Origin: Microbacterium sp. cf332
GTDB lineage: Bacteria > Actinomycetota > Actinomycetes > Actinomycetales > Microbacteriaceae
NCBI RefSeq assembly: GCF_900102175.1
Contig: NZ_FNKN01000003.1
Coordinates: 124,414 to 188,413 of the forward strand
Reading direction: 5' to 3'
Length of the DNA: 64,000 nucleotides
The position numbers and the translations under genes are program-made. The notes under the pieces are model-generated. The model was not told where the DNA came from. It saw nothing but the letters and a program-made list of their open reading frames with translations, and searched no databases. The first letter of the stretch is position 1. Each line of letters opens with the position of its first letter. Positions 46,965 through 56,160 of this stretch are shown here, piece after piece.

Positions 46965-48192
46965 GCCTCCCGCAGCCGTCACCACCAGGCCGCGCCGGCC
47001 GGCCGAGTTCCGCGAGGCCCTCGCGCAGACGCAGCGGTTCACCCAGTCGCGCATCGACCGCATCCTCGGCATCGTGGTCGGGACCGGCAGCGCCGTCATC
47101 GGCGTCCAGGCGCTCGTGGGCGCTCTGAGTGCGCCCGCCGGCGACCGCCTGTGGAACACGATCCTCCTGTGCGCGGTGCTCGGCTCCCTGCTGCTCATGT
47201 GCGTCTCACTGCTCACCTTGCGCGGCGTCCGGGTGTTCTCCGGCGTCTTCGCGGCGGTGTTCCCGATAGCGACCATCCTCTGGCCCCTCGCCGCGGGCTC
47301 GTCGACCACGCTCGACGAACAGCCCTGGCTGTGGTTCCTTGTCAACGTCGGGACCGTCGCGGCGGTGTTCTGCCTCCCGCTCGCGGGGCAGATCGTGTGG
47401 GCGTTCCTCCTGCCCCTCCTCTACGGCGCGATGCGGCTCACCCTTCTCGAGATCACACCCGGGACGGTGCTGGATGTGGCGCTCGACTCGATCTTCGCGA
47501 TCATCCTCGCCAGCGTCCTGATCGTCGTCGGCTGGATCCTCCGCACTCTCGCGGCCAGTATCGACGCGGGGCGGGAGGGCGCCGTGCGCTCGTTCGCCCA
47601 GGCCGCCGCCGCGGACGCCGTCGAGAAAGAGCGGGTCGCCGTCGCAGCCCTCATGCACGACAGCGTGCTCGCCGCCCTCATCGCCGCCGAGCGGGCCGAG
47701 ACCGACCGCGAGCGCGCGCTCGCCGTCTCGATGGCGCGCGAGGCCCTGACCCGCCTCGCGAATGTCGACCAGGAGGCGGGGGAGGGCCCCGACGCCCCGA
47801 TCCCCGCTGCCGTCGTGGGCGCCGAACTAGAGGCCGCCGTGCACCGGTTGCACCCGGCGGCAGCCGTGACAGCCGACATCCTGCCGGACGCGCGCTCCGT
47901 GCCGGGCCGGGTGGCTCGAGCCCTGCAGCTCGCGGCCGCCCAGGCCGTGACGAACTCCGTCGAGCACGCCGGCGCCGCGAACCTCCGGGTCTCGTGCCGG
48001 GCCGATGCGGCGGGGTTCGACATCGCGGTCCGCGACGACGGACCGGGGTTCGAGGCCGCGCGCGTCGCCGAGGACCGCCTCGGCATCCGCGCCTCGATCA
48101 TCGCCCGCGTCGCGGCGGTCTCGGGCGTCGCGACGGTGGATTCCGATCCGTCCGGCACGACCGTGTCGATCAGCTGGCGGGAGCGATCGTGA
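46954..48192 (+). CDS. Membrane sensor histidine kinase (HPK7-like)
   Basis: 412 residues. Five or six membrane segments between about 38 and 200, then a dimerisation/phospho-acceptor helix with H235 in AALMHDSVLAAL, and a HATPase domain with N334 (AQAVTNSVEHAG), DDGPGF at 361-366 and a GIRASI/GTTVSISW end. No separate extracellular sensor domain, so it probably senses within or near the membrane. Overlaps the regulator gene by 11 bases and the next gene by four (GTGA). Confidence 0.9.
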   Translation: MPAEPPAAVTTRPRRPAEFREALAQTQRFTQSRIDRILGIVVGTGSAVIGVQALVGALSAPAGDRLWNTILLCAVLGSLLLMCVSLLTLRGVRVFSGVFAAVFPIATILWPLAAGSSTTLDEQPWLWFLVNVGTVAAVFCLPLAGQIVWAFLLPLLYGAMRLTLLEITPGTVLDVALDSIFAIILASVLIVVGWILRTLAASIDAGREGAVRSFAQAAAADAVEKERVAVAALMHDSVLAALIAAERAETDRERALAVSMAREALTRLANVDQEAGEGPDAPIPAAVVGAELEAAVHRLHPAAAVTADILPDARSVPGRVARALQLAAAQAVTNSVEHAGAANLRVSCRADAAGFDIAVRDDGPGFEAARVAEDRLGIRASIIARVAAVSGVATVDSDPSGTTVSISWRERS

Positions 48193-49259
48193 ATCGCTCG
48201 GTCCGTTGGGTCCTCTCGGCCCTGGGTGTCGCCTTCACCGCGTACCTCGCGGTCGGCGGCATGTTCTGGACGCGGCCGGTCGACTCTCCCGTCGTTCTCG
48301 TGCTGAGTCTCGTGGTCTACCTGGGCGTCACCGGGCTGTGCATCTTCTGGCCCACGCGTTCGATGGGCGTGCCCGCGCGACCGACCGCCGACGGGCGGGC
48401 GGTCAGCGCCGTCACGGCGGGGATGAGCAGGCCCGCGCCGCTGCCGGCATGGATCGCGTTCCTCGCCTTCGCCGTCGCCGTCGTCATCCCTACCGCGACC
48501 TGGTGGGCGGCGGGCGAGGAGGGGCGGCTGCAGCCGTTCGCGACGTGGAGCCTCGGCGGCCTCGGAGCGCTCATGGCCGTGCTCGTCGTCCGGCGCCGGT
48601 CGATCGTGGCCTGGACGGGCATCGCGGTGATGTTCCTCGAGTCGGTGCTCTGGATCGGCATCGAGCCGACCCTGTCGCTCGGGGCCGTCGGCTCTGCGAT
48701 CTGGGTCGGCGGAGCGCAGATCATCGTGCTGCTCATCGACCGTGCGGCGGTCGAGACGGCGGAGCTGACCACCCTCCAGCGCGAGGCCTCGGAATGGCTC
48801 GCGACGCAGGAGGGCCGGCGCCGCGAACGGCGGGTGCGGGTTCAGCGGGCGCTCGCCGTCGCCGGTCCGGTGCTCTCCCGCACCATCAACGCCGACGGCG
48901 ATCTCGACGACGACGAGCGGTTGCAGGCCCGGCTGGCGGAGGGGCGACTGCGCGACGAGCTGCGCGGCCCGCGCCTACTCGATGACGCCGTGCGTCGTGT
49001 GCTCGAGGACGTCCGGCGCGCCGGGTCGCGTGTCACGTTCCTCGACGAGGGGGGCCTCGACGGCCTCGACGAGCGCGAGCTGTCGGCCATCCGCGCCGAG
49101 CTCGCCGACGTGCTCGACGGGGCGCGGTCGGAGCGCCTGTACATCCGCACCTCGACGCACCCCGACACGGCGGTGACGGTGGTGGGACGGTCGCGGCAGG
49201 ATGACGGCCCCGATGAGACGGTCGACCTGTGGCGCGAGATCCCGCGTCCCCGCGCCTGA
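48189..49259 (+). CDS. Membrane protein with a kinase-like but incomplete cytoplasmic domain
   Basis: 356 residues. Five or so membrane helices up to about residue 185, then a long soluble region with a helical stretch (TLQREASEWLATQEGRRRER) and a C-terminal part (ELSAIRAELADVLDGARSERLYIR, given in part as ELADVLDGARSERLYI) that loosely resembles the end of a HATPase domain. Neither a phospho-acceptor His motif nor DxGxG is present. Translation is coupled to the kinase (GTGA), so it is likely an accessory or pseudokinase partner. I do not recognise the family. Confidence 0.72.
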   Translation: MNRSVRWVLSALGVAFTAYLAVGGMFWTRPVDSPVVLVLSLVVYLGVTGLCIFWPTRSMGVPARPTADGRAVSAVTAGMSRPAPLPAWIAFLAFAVAVVIPTATWWAAGEEGRLQPFATWSLGGLGALMAVLVVRRRSIVAWTGIAVMFLESVLWIGIEPTLSLGAVGSAIWVGGAQIIVLLIDRAAVETAELTTLQREASEWLATQEGRRRERRVRVQRALAVAGPVLSRTINADGDLDDDERLQARLAEGRLRDELRGPRLLDDAVRRVLEDVRRAGSRVTFLDEGGLDGLDERELSAIRAELADVLDGARSERLYIRTSTHPDTAVTVVGRSRQDDGPDETVDLWREIPRPRA

Positions 49260-49304
49260 ACCGCATCGAGTCGAGCCTGCGTCACGTGACACGGGGGTGC
49301 TGGG

Positions 49305-49337
49305 GGCGAGGGGCGGCGAAGCCGCCCGCCCCTCGCC
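49305..49337 (+). terminator. Hairpin after the two-component gene trio
   Basis: GGCGAGGGG and CCCCTCGCC form a 9-bp outer stem, with an inner CGGC/GCCG stem and a 4-base bulge, 45 bases after the stop. The rest of the 248-base gap to 49507 shows nothing but a small GAACGC/GCGTTC hairpin (49398-49413). Confidence 0.6.
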
Positions 49338-49507
49338 ATGCGAGTGGTTACCCGAAAACCGACCCGCAGCAGTCACCGGCGTGAAGCACGAGTGACCGAA
49401 CGCAGAAGCGTTCCAGCTCATTCAGTCTGCGCGAGCCCGCAGGGAGTGTCTGTAGGTATTTCGGGGGACATTCCGGGCATCGACGGAGGCGGGTCGTCGC
49501 CGCGGGC

Positions 49508-49759
49508 TCAGCCGGTGAAACGACCCCACCCGAAGCCCCGCTGCAGCGGGGCGCGCAGAGCGCGAGCGGAGCGCTGCCAGGCCGACGCCGGGGTGGGCTC
49601 GGGCGCGACCGCGTCGGCGGCCTCCTGGGCGTACGACTCGGTCACCACCGCGACGACGGCAGCGAGCTCCGCAGCGGTCGGCGCTCCGCGGCGCACCTCG
49701 ATGCGCACCGGCTGCTCGTCGCCGCCGAGCTCGCCGCGATCGCCGTCCGTGCCGGTCAC
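49508..49759 (-). CDS. accE: Acyl-CoA carboxylase epsilon subunit
   Basis: 83 residues. The middle [22 protein letters not shown] is the typical AccE core (quoted in part: [16 protein letters not shown]) and a C-terminal [14 protein letters not shown] with aromatic Trp residues is usual. It is a small, actinobacteria-specific subunit that stabilises or stimulates the carboxylase. The ATG overlaps the beta-subunit stop by four bases. Confidence 0.9.
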   Translation of the reverse strand: MTGTDGDRGELGGDEQPVRIEVRRGAPTAAELAAVVAVVTESYAQEAADAVAPEPTPASAWQRSARALRAPLQRGFGWGRFTG

Positions 49760-51345
49760 AGCGGGATGTTCCCGTGCTTCTTGGCGGGCAGCTCGGCGCG
49801 CTTGCCGCGCAGGGCGCGCAGCGACTTAGCGACGTACACGCGCGTCTGGGCGGGCTCGATGATGCCGTCGAGCTCGCCGCGCTCGGCCGCGAGGAACGGT
49901 GACGCGACACTGTAGGTGTATTCCGACGCGAGCCGGGAACGCACGGCCGCGACATCCTCGCCCGCTTCCTCCGCGCGCTTGATCTCGCCGCGGTAGAGGA
50001 TGTTGACGGCGCCCTGGCCGCCCATGACGGCGATCTCGGCCGTCGGCCACGCGACGTTGACGTCGGCGCCGAGCTGCTTCGATCCCATGACGATGTACGC
50101 GCCGCCGTACGCCTTCCGCAGGATGACGGTGACGAGCGGCACGGTCGCCTCCGCGTAGGCGTACAGGAGCTTCGCGCCGCGCCGGATGACGCCGGTCCAC
50201 TCCTGGTCGGTGCCGGGCAGGTACCCCGGAACGTCGACCAGGGTGACGATCGGCACGGAGAACGCGTCGCAGAACCGCACGAACCGGCTCGCCTTCTCGC
50301 CGGCGTCGATGTTCAGCGTGCCCGCCATCTGGGAGGGCTGGTTGGCGATGATGCCGACGGTGCGCCCCTCGACGCGGCTGAAGCCGACCACGATGTTCGG
50401 GGCGAACAGCGGCTGCACCTCGAGGAAGTCGCCGTCGTCGACGATGCCCGAGATCACCTGGTGGATGTCGTACGGCTGGTTCGGCGAGTCGGGGATGACG
50501 GTGTTGAGCGCGCGATCGCCGTCGGTGGTCTCCCACTCGAAGCCGCCCTCGTAGACGGGGGCGTCCGACATGTTGTTGTCGGGCAGGAAGCTCAGCAGGG
50601 AGCGGGCGTAGTCGATCGCGTCGTCCTCGTCCTCGGCGAGGTAGTGCGCGACGCCCGAGCGGGTGTTGTGCGTGTGGGCGCCGCCGAGCTCCTCCATGCC
50701 GACGTCCTCGCCCGTGACCGTCTTGATGACGTCGGGGCCGGTGACGAACATCTGGCTGGTCTTGTCGACCATGATGACGAAGTCGGTGAGGGCGGGGGAG
50801 TACACGGCGCCGCCGGCGGCCGGCCCCATGATGAGCGAGATCTGCGGGATGACGCCGGACGCGGCGGTATTCAGCCGGAAGATCTCGCCGTACTTGCCGA
50901 GCGCGACGACACCTTCCTGGATGCGCGCCCCGCCCGAGTCGAGGATGCCGATGATCGGCATGCCCCCGCGCAGCGCGAACTCCATGACCTTGATGATCTT
51001 CTCGCCGGCCGACTCGCCCAGCGAACCGCCGAAGGTGGTGAAATCCTGCGAGTAGACCGCGACGGTGCGGCCGTGGATGGTCCCGACGCCCGAGACGACC
51101 GAGTCGCCGTACGGACGCGAGCGATCCATACCGAAGGCGGTCGTGCGGTGGCGCACGTACTCGTCGAGCTCGACGAACGAGCCCGGATCGACGAGCATCT
51201 CGATGCGCTCGCGGGCGGTCAGCTTGCCCTTCTTGTGCTGCTTCTCCCGAGCGACGGCCTCGGCGTCGACGACCGCCGTCTGATAGCGGGCGCGGAGGTC
51301 GGCGATCTTGCCGGCGGTCGTGGACAGGTCGGGCTGGTCGGTCAC
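49756..51345 (-). CDS. accD: Acyl-CoA carboxylase beta subunit (carboxyltransferase)
   Basis: 529 residues of the propionyl/acetyl-CoA carboxylase beta family. [20 protein letters not shown] near the N-terminus, [11 protein letters not shown] and [20 protein letters not shown] for the first oxyanion hole, [14 protein letters not shown] and [12 protein letters not shown] for the second half. Moves CO2 from biotin on the alpha subunit to acyl-CoA. The GTG at 51345 begins [17 protein letters not shown] and has TAGGGT seven bases before it; an in-frame ATG 17 codons earlier is not supported. Confidence 0.94.
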   Translation of the reverse strand: MTDQPDLSTTAGKIADLRARYQTAVVDAEAVAREKQHKKGKLTARERIEMLVDPGSFVELDEYVRHRTTAFGMDRSRPYGDSVVSGVGTIHGRTVAVYSQDFTTFGGSLGESAGEKIIKVMEFALRGGMPIIGILDSGGARIQEGVVALGKYGEIFRLNTAASGVIPQISLIMGPAAGGAVYSPALTDFVIMVDKTSQMFVTGPDVIKTVTGEDVGMEELGGAHTHNTRSGVAHYLAEDEDDAIDYARSLLSFLPDNNMSDAPVYEGGFEWETTDGDRALNTVIPDSPNQPYDIHQVISGIVDDGDFLEVQPLFAPNIVVGFSRVEGRTVGIIANQPSQMAGTLNIDAGEKASRFVRFCDAFSVPIVTLVDVPGYLPGTDQEWTGVIRRGAKLLYAYAEATVPLVTVILRKAYGGAYIVMGSKQLGADVNVAWPTAEIAVMGGQGAVNILYRGEIKRAEEAGEDVAAVRSRLASEYTYSVASPFLAAERGELDGIIEPAQTRVYVAKSLRALRGKRAELPAKKHGNIPL

Positions 51346-51352
51346 GCGTTCC

Positions 51353-51358
51353 ACCCTA
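51353..51358 (-). promoter_or_regulatory. -10 box TAGGGT, leaderless start of accD
   Basis: TAGGGT ends seven bases before the GTG at 51345. Confidence 0.6.
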
Positions 51359-51462
51359 TCCAGCGCCGCCCCGCAGCCGTTGGAGCACGCCCACAACGAC
51401 GGGGAGGATCACCTGTGGAAACCCTCGGACGCAAGGCCTCGCCGCAATCCGATGCCGGGTCG

Positions 51463-51468
51463 TAGGGT
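51463..51468 (+). promoter_or_regulatory. -10 box TAGGGT, leaderless start of birA
   Basis: TAGGGT ends six bases before the ATG at 51475. Confidence 0.6.
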
Positions 51469-51474
51469 GACGGC

Positions 51475-52263
51475 ATGACGATCCCCGAGAACGGCTACCC
51501 GCGCGCGGCCGCGGTCACGCCGCGCCTCCACTTGGTGGCGCAGACCGACTCGACCAACGCCCACCTGCGACGCGACGTCGAGGCCGAGCCCGACGCCCAC
51601 CCGCACCTCTCGGTCGTCGTGACGACCGATCAGCGCGAGGGTCGCGGTCGTCTCGACCGCAGCTGGACGACCCCGCCCGGCACCGCGCTCGCCGTGTCGG
51701 TGCTCCTGCGCGTCGGCGCCGTCCCGGTGCGATCGCGCGGCTGGATCCCGCTGGTGGCGGGTCTCGCGATGAGCGACGCCGTCTCCGCGCAGCTGCGCGA
51801 CTCGGCGGTGGGGGTGAAGTGGCCGAACGACGTCCTAGTAGACGGCCGCAAGATCAGCGGCATCCTCGCCGAGGTCCTGCCGGGAGCGGACGGCGACGTG
51901 ATCCTCGGTGCCGGGGTCAACACGACGATGGCGGAGGTGGACCTGCCGGTCTCGACGGCCACGTCGTTCGCCGCGATGGGCGCAACCGTCGACGAGGATC
52001 GGCTGCTCGCCGACTTCCTCGGGGGAGTGCGCGACCACATCGCGCATCTCGCGGTGTCGGGTGCGGACGAGGGGCTTCGCGACCGTGTCGCCGCAGCCTG
52101 CCTCACGCTCGGCGCGGACGTCGTGGTGTCGCTGCCCGGGGGTGAGTCGCTGACCGGACGCGCGGAGCGCCTCGACGAGGACGGGCGTCTCGTCGTGGGG
52201 ACGGGCGCCGCCGAGACGGCGGTCGGCGCGGGCGACGTCGTGCACGTCCGCGGCATCGGCTGA
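51475..52263 (+). CDS. birA: Biotin-[acyl-CoA carboxylase] ligase
   Basis: 262 residues, a class I biotin protein ligase without the N-terminal DNA-binding domain of E. coli BirA. TDSTNAHLRRDV, the adenylate loop TTDQREGRGRLDRSW, VKWPNDVLVDGRKISGILAE and the C-terminal SH3-like part (DVVVSLPGGESLTGRAERLD) are complete. It biotinylates the carboxylase alpha subunit. Divergent from accD. Confidence 0.94.
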   Translation: MTIPENGYPRAAAVTPRLHLVAQTDSTNAHLRRDVEAEPDAHPHLSVVVTTDQREGRGRLDRSWTTPPGTALAVSVLLRVGAVPVRSRGWIPLVAGLAMSDAVSAQLRDSAVGVKWPNDVLVDGRKISGILAEVLPGADGDVILGAGVNTTMAEVDLPVSTATSFAAMGATVDEDRLLADFLGGVRDHIAHLAVSGADEGLRDRVAAACLTLGADVVVSLPGGESLTGRAERLDEDGRLVVGTGAAETAVGAGDVVHVRGIG

Positions 52264-52329
52264 GGCGCCTGACCGGCCGTCCGCGACGGCATCCGGGCGT
52301 GCCGTCGCCAGGTTGTCGGGGGCTCGGGT

Positions 52330-52335
52330 CATGAT
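52330..52335 (+). promoter_or_regulatory. -10-like box CATGAT before the PH-domain gene
   Basis: CATGAT ends six bases before the GTG at 52342. Confidence 0.35.
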
Positions 52336-52341
52336 GGTGCT

Positions 52342-52896
52342 GTGACACAGCCCGCCGCATCCTTCGGACGGCCCGTCGCACCCGCGCCGGGTGCGGCAGC
52401 CCCCGAGCTGCGCGTCGCGCGCGTCCGTCCCCACGCGGGCCCTCTGTTCTGGCCCGCGCTGCTCCTCGTGGTCGTCGCGGGCGTGACGGGGTACCTCACG
52501 GGCAATCTCCCGGCCCCCTTCACCGACGTGATGCTGTGGTCGGCCGCCGGGCTCGTCGTCGTGCTCCTGGTCGTGCTGCCCTACCTGCGCTGGCTCGCCC
52601 ACTCGTACACCATCACGACGCGCCGGGTCATCGAGACATCGGGCCTCATCGTCCGTCGTCGCGCCGAACTGAGCCACATCCGCGGGTACGGCATCCGCGA
52701 GACGCGGGGTCCGCTGCAGCGCCTCAACGGCACCGGCACGCTCGCGCTGTCGAACGGCGTCGATCCGTCGATGCGGCTGCGCAGCATCCCGGCCGTGACC
52801 CTCGTCCACGAGGTGCTGGCCGATCAGGTCGAGGTGAGCCAGATCCTGGCTCATCGCGACTCGCACAGCATGCCCATCGTGGGACCCGAGTCCTGA
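52342..52896 (+). CDS. Membrane protein with a bacterial PH (DUF304) domain
   Basis: 184 residues. Two membrane helices (about 36-55 and 64-88) after a Pro/Ala-rich N-terminus, then a bacterial PH-like domain opening YTITTRRVIETSGLIVRRRAEL. The same kind of gene follows birA in many actinobacteria; a role at the membrane surface is presumed but not known. Confidence 0.85.
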   Translation: MTQPAASFGRPVAPAPGAAAPELRVARVRPHAGPLFWPALLLVVVAGVTGYLTGNLPAPFTDVMLWSAAGLVVVLLVVLPYLRWLAHSYTITTRRVIETSGLIVRRRAELSHIRGYGIRETRGPLQRLNGTGTLALSNGVDPSMRLRSIPAVTLVHEVLADQVEVSQILAHRDSHSMPIVGPES

Positions 52897-52980
52897 GAGG
52901 CGCCGCGGGCCCGCGCGCGACGCGCGTGCCGACCTCGCGCCCAGGTGCGCGATGATGGATGCGAACCCGGAGGAGGCGTC

Positions 52981-54108
52981 ATGTCGTTGCGCGTAGGAAT
53001 CGTCGGCGGAGGGCAGCTGGCCCGCATGATGATCGCCCCGGCGGTCGAGCTGGGCATCGACGTCCGCGTCCTGGCGGAGCAGCCCGGGATGTCGGCGGCC
53101 ATCGCCGCGACGGCCACCGGCGACTATCGCGACCTTGAGACGGTGCGGGCGTTCGCCCGCGAGGTCGACGTCATCACCTTCGACCACGAACACGTCCCGC
53201 AGGAGGTGCTGCGCGCGCTGGTCGACGACGGCGTGGCCGTGCACCCCGGCCCCGATGCCCTCTTCTACGCGCAGGACAAGCTGCGGATGCGCGCGCGTCT
53301 CGCCGAGCTCGGGATGCCGCAGCCCGAGTGGGCGGCCGTGTCGGACGCCGCCGGTCTGCAGGCCTTCCTCGACGACAACGGCGGAAGCGCGGTCGTGAAG
53401 ACCCCCCGTGGCGGCTACGACGGCAAGGGCGTCCGCGTCGTCCGGGCCGCCTCGGACGCCGCCGACTGGCTCGATGCGCTGGAGCCCGGTGGGCACCTGC
53501 TCGTCGAGGAATTGGTCGAGTTCACGCGCGAGCTCGCGCAGCAGGTCGCACGCCGGCCATCGGGAGCGTGGCGCGCCTACCCCGTGGTGGAGACCGTGCA
53601 GCGCGACGGCGTCTGCGCCGAGGTGATCGCGCCGGCGCCCCGGGCCGGTCAGCGGCTGAGCGAGGTCGCCGAGGGCATCGGCGTCGCGATCGCGGACGGC
53701 CTCGGCGTCACGGGCATGCTCGCCGTCGAGCTCTTCGAGACCGCCGACGAGCGCCTGCTCGTCAACGAGCTCGCCATGCGACCGCACAACAGCGGACACT
53801 GGAGCCAGGACGGGGCCGTGACCGGGCAGTTCGAGCAGCACCTCCGGGCCGTCCTGGATCTGCCCCTCGGCGACACGACGCCGCGCGCGCCGTGGTCGGT
53901 CATGATCAACATCCTCGGCGGCCCCACCACCGACTCCCTCGCCGCGCGCATCCCCGCCGCGCTCGCCGCCCACCCCGGTGCCAAGGTTCACACCTACGGC
54001 AAGGCGCCGCGCCCCGGACGAAAGGTGGGGCACGTCACCCTCGCCGGGGACGACCTCGACGCCGTCGTCGGCGACGCCCGCGTGGTCGCCGCCCATTTCG
54101 ACGACTGA
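52981..54108 (+). CDS. purK: 5-(carboxyamino)imidazole ribonucleotide synthase
   Basis: 375 residues, an ATP-grasp enzyme. RVGIVGGGQLARMM at the N-terminus, VVKTPRGGYDGKGVRVV as ATP loop and LLVNELAMRPHNSGHWS near the metal site. Carboxylates AIR with ATP and bicarbonate in purine synthesis. GGAGGAGG lies six bases before the ATG at 52981, so this gene has a normal leader; the upstream in-frame ATG is less likely. Confidence 0.95.
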   Translation: MSLRVGIVGGGQLARMMIAPAVELGIDVRVLAEQPGMSAAIAATATGDYRDLETVRAFAREVDVITFDHEHVPQEVLRALVDDGVAVHPGPDALFYAQDKLRMRARLAELGMPQPEWAAVSDAAGLQAFLDDNGGSAVVKTPRGGYDGKGVRVVRAASDAADWLDALEPGGHLLVEELVEFTRELAQQVARRPSGAWRAYPVVETVQRDGVCAEVIAPAPRAGQRLSEVAEGIGVAIADGLGVTGMLAVELFETADERLLVNELAMRPHNSGHWSQDGAVTGQFEQHLRAVLDLPLGDTTPRAPWSVMINILGGPTTDSLAARIPAALAAHPGAKVHTYGKAPRPGRKVGHVTLAGDDLDAVVGDARVVAAHFDD

Positions 54109-54190
54109 TCGCGAGGCAGGCGACCACGGATCGCCCGGCCGAGGGCACTGCGCTGCCGCGCCGCTCCGGGGATTCCTCAGGTGCCCCGCC

Positions 54191-54196
54191 TAACCT
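54191..54196 (+). promoter_or_regulatory. -10 box TAACCT, leaderless start of purE
   Basis: TAACCT ends six bases before the GTG at 54203. Confidence 0.55.
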
Positions 54197-54202
54197 GGGT
54201 CG

Positions 54203-54721
54203 GTGACATCCTCGCCGCTGCATTCGTCGGACGCCCCGCTCGTGGGAGTCGTCATGGGTTCGGACTCCGATTGGCGCGTGATGAGCGACGCTTCGCAGGC
54301 GCTCTCCGATCTGGGCGTCGCGCACGAGGTCGAGGTCGTCTCGGCTCACCGGACGCCCGACAAGCTGCTGCGCTACGGCCGTGAGGCTCGTGCGCGCGGC
54401 CTGCGCGTCATCGTCGCGGGTGCCGGCGGTGCGGCGCACCTGCCCGGGATGCTCGCGTCGCTCACTCCTCTGCCCGTCGTCGGGGTGCCGGTCCAGCTGG
54501 CGACGCTCGACGGGCTGGACTCGCTGCTGAGCATCGTCCAGATGCCGGGCGGCATCCCGGTCGCGACGGTCTCGATCAACGGCGCCAAGAACGCCGGCCT
54601 CCTCGCCGCGCGCATCATCGGCGCCTCCGACCCGGAGCTCGCCGACCGGCTCGAGGAGTACGCGCGCGGGCTCGAGCAGCAGGTCGAGGAGAAGAACCGC
54701 CGGCTGAAGGAATCCCTGTGA
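54203..54721 (+). CDS. purE: 5-(carboxyamino)imidazole ribonucleotide mutase
   Basis: 172 residues, class I Pur[31 protein letters not shown] with the catalytic histidine, and [18 protein letters not shown] are intact. Moves the carboxyl group from N5 to C4 of the product made by PurK. Starts at the GTG 54203; its stop overlaps the LCP gene start by four bases. Confidence 0.95.
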   Translation: MTSSPLHSSDAPLVGVVMGSDSDWRVMSDASQALSDLGVAHEVEVVSAHRTPDKLLRYGREARARGLRVIVAGAGGAAHLPGMLASLTPLPVVGVPVQLATLDGLDSLLSIVQMPGGIPVATVSINGAKNAGLLAARIIGASDPELADRLEEYARGLEQQVEEKNRRLKESL

Positions 54722-56157
54722 GCGTCGCCGCTCCGCCGCGCCGCACGGCGCGCCCCCGCGGCGGCATCATCGAGGAACGTCCTCTTCGTCATCCCGACAC
54801 CTCCTCGCCCGAGGTGATGGGGCGTCGCGGGTGGTGGCTCGTCGTCCTCAACTTCCTCCTCCCCGGTTCGGCGCAGGTCCTGGCGGGCAGCCGACGACTC
54901 GGCCGTTTCGGACTCGCGGCGACGATCGTGATGTGGCTCATCGCACTGCTGACGGTGCTCACGGGGCTGCTCTGGCGTCCGCTGTTGCTGACCGCGGCGA
55001 CCAACTGGTTCGTCCTGCTCATCGTCCAGGCGGTCATCGCCTTCTACGCGGTGCTCTGGATCGTGCTGACGGCCGACACCCTGCGTCTCGTGAAGCTCGT
55101 GCGCGCGGGCACACTCGCCCGCGTCGGCGTGCCCCTGCTCGCCATCCTGCTCGCCGTCGCCTCGACCTCGGCGGCCGTGTGGACCTTCGACCGCGTCAAC
55201 TCCGTCCGCGAGACGCTCAGCACCGTCTTCGGCGCCAGCGGTCCGAGCGTGCCGCCGTCCGACGGGTACTACAACATCCTGATGCTCGGCGCCGACAGCG
55301 GCGAGGGCCGCGACTCGATGCGTTTCGACTCCATCTCGGTCGTGTCGGTGAACGCCGAGACCGGCGCCACGACCATCACCGGCGTCCCGCGCGACATGGG
55401 ACACTTCCCCTTCGCCGAGGGACCCATGAAGGATCTCTACCCCGACGTCCACGAGGGGCGCATCGACCCCACGTGCGGGTGGAGCAGCGGCATCAACCAG
55501 CTCCGCACCGAGGTCGAGGTCTGCCGAGACGGTGACGCCCTCTACCCCGATGCGGTGCGCGACGGGTCGGCTCCGGGCGTCGAGGCGACCAAGGATGCCG
55601 TCGAGGGCATCCTCGGGATCACCATCCCGTACTACGTCTTCATCGACATGAAGGGCTTCGCCGACCTCGTCGATGCCCTGGGCGGCGTCGACATCAACGT
55701 GATCGAGCGTCTGCCCAAGGGCGGCGGGCCCCAGTACGAGGGACAGAGCGCCGAAGACTGGGCCGAGGGGTGGATCGAGGCCGGTCAGCAGCACATGGAC
55801 GGCGACACCGCTCAGTGGTACGCGCGATCGCGCTACACCACGAGCGACTTCGACCGCATGCGCCGGCAGCGCGAGCTCCAGGAGGCGATCCTCGCTCAGA
55901 TGACCCCGCAGAACGTGCTCGACCGCTTCACCGAGATCGCCGACGCCGGTCAGGTGCTCGTGCAGACCGACATCCCCGCCGACCTGCTGCCGTTCCTCGC
56001 CGACATCGCGATGAAGGCGAAGGAGCAGCCCCTGACCACGATCGAGCTCACGCCCGCCAACGGCATCGAAGAGGCGTCGCCCGATTTCGCGCTCGCGCGT
56101 CAGATGGTCCAGGACGCCCTGCATCCGCCCACACCGTCACCCACTCCGGAGGGCTGA
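54718..56157 (+). CDS. LytR-CpsA-Psr (LCP) family glycopolymer transferase
   Basis: 479 residues. A basic cytoplasmic N-terminus, three predicted membrane helices (about 42-60, 67-90, 132-152) and an extracellular LCP domain with [21 protein letters not shown] given in part as [26 protein letters not shown], and [24 protein letters not shown] enzymes attach wall polymers to peptidoglycan outside the membrane. It opens a region of envelope glycan genes although it is coupled to purE (GTGA). Confidence 0.92.
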   Translation: MSVAAPPRRTARPRGGIIEERPLRHPDTSSPEVMGRRGWWLVVLNFLLPGSAQVLAGSRRLGRFGLAATIVMWLIALLTVLTGLLWRPLLLTAATNWFVLLIVQAVIAFYAVLWIVLTADTLRLVKLVRAGTLARVGVPLLAILLAVASTSAAVWTFDRVNSVRETLSTVFGASGPSVPPSDGYYNILMLGADSGEGRDSMRFDSISVVSVNAETGATTITGVPRDMGHFPFAEGPMKDLYPDVHEGRIDPTCGWSSGINQLRTEVEVCRDGDALYPDAVRDGSAPGVEATKDAVEGILGITIPYYVFIDMKGFADLVDALGGVDINVIERLPKGGGPQYEGQSAEDWAEGWIEAGQQHMDGDTAQWYARSRYTTSDFDRMRRQRELQEAILAQMTPQNVLDRFTEIADAGQVLVQTDIPADLLPFLADIAMKAKEQPLTTIELTPANGIEEASPDFALARQMVQDALHPPTPSPTPEG

Positions 56158-56160
56158 GGC

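Noticed and set aside
49398..49413. GAACGC/GCGTTC hairpin in the gap after the two-component genes
   Set aside because: Short, not beside a stop or start codon, and expected by chance; no RNA gene could be supported here.
52298..52312. CGTGCCGTCGCCAGG resembling the family A arm
   Set aside because: One mismatch and no partner arm within 100 bases; most likely chance in high-G+C DNA.
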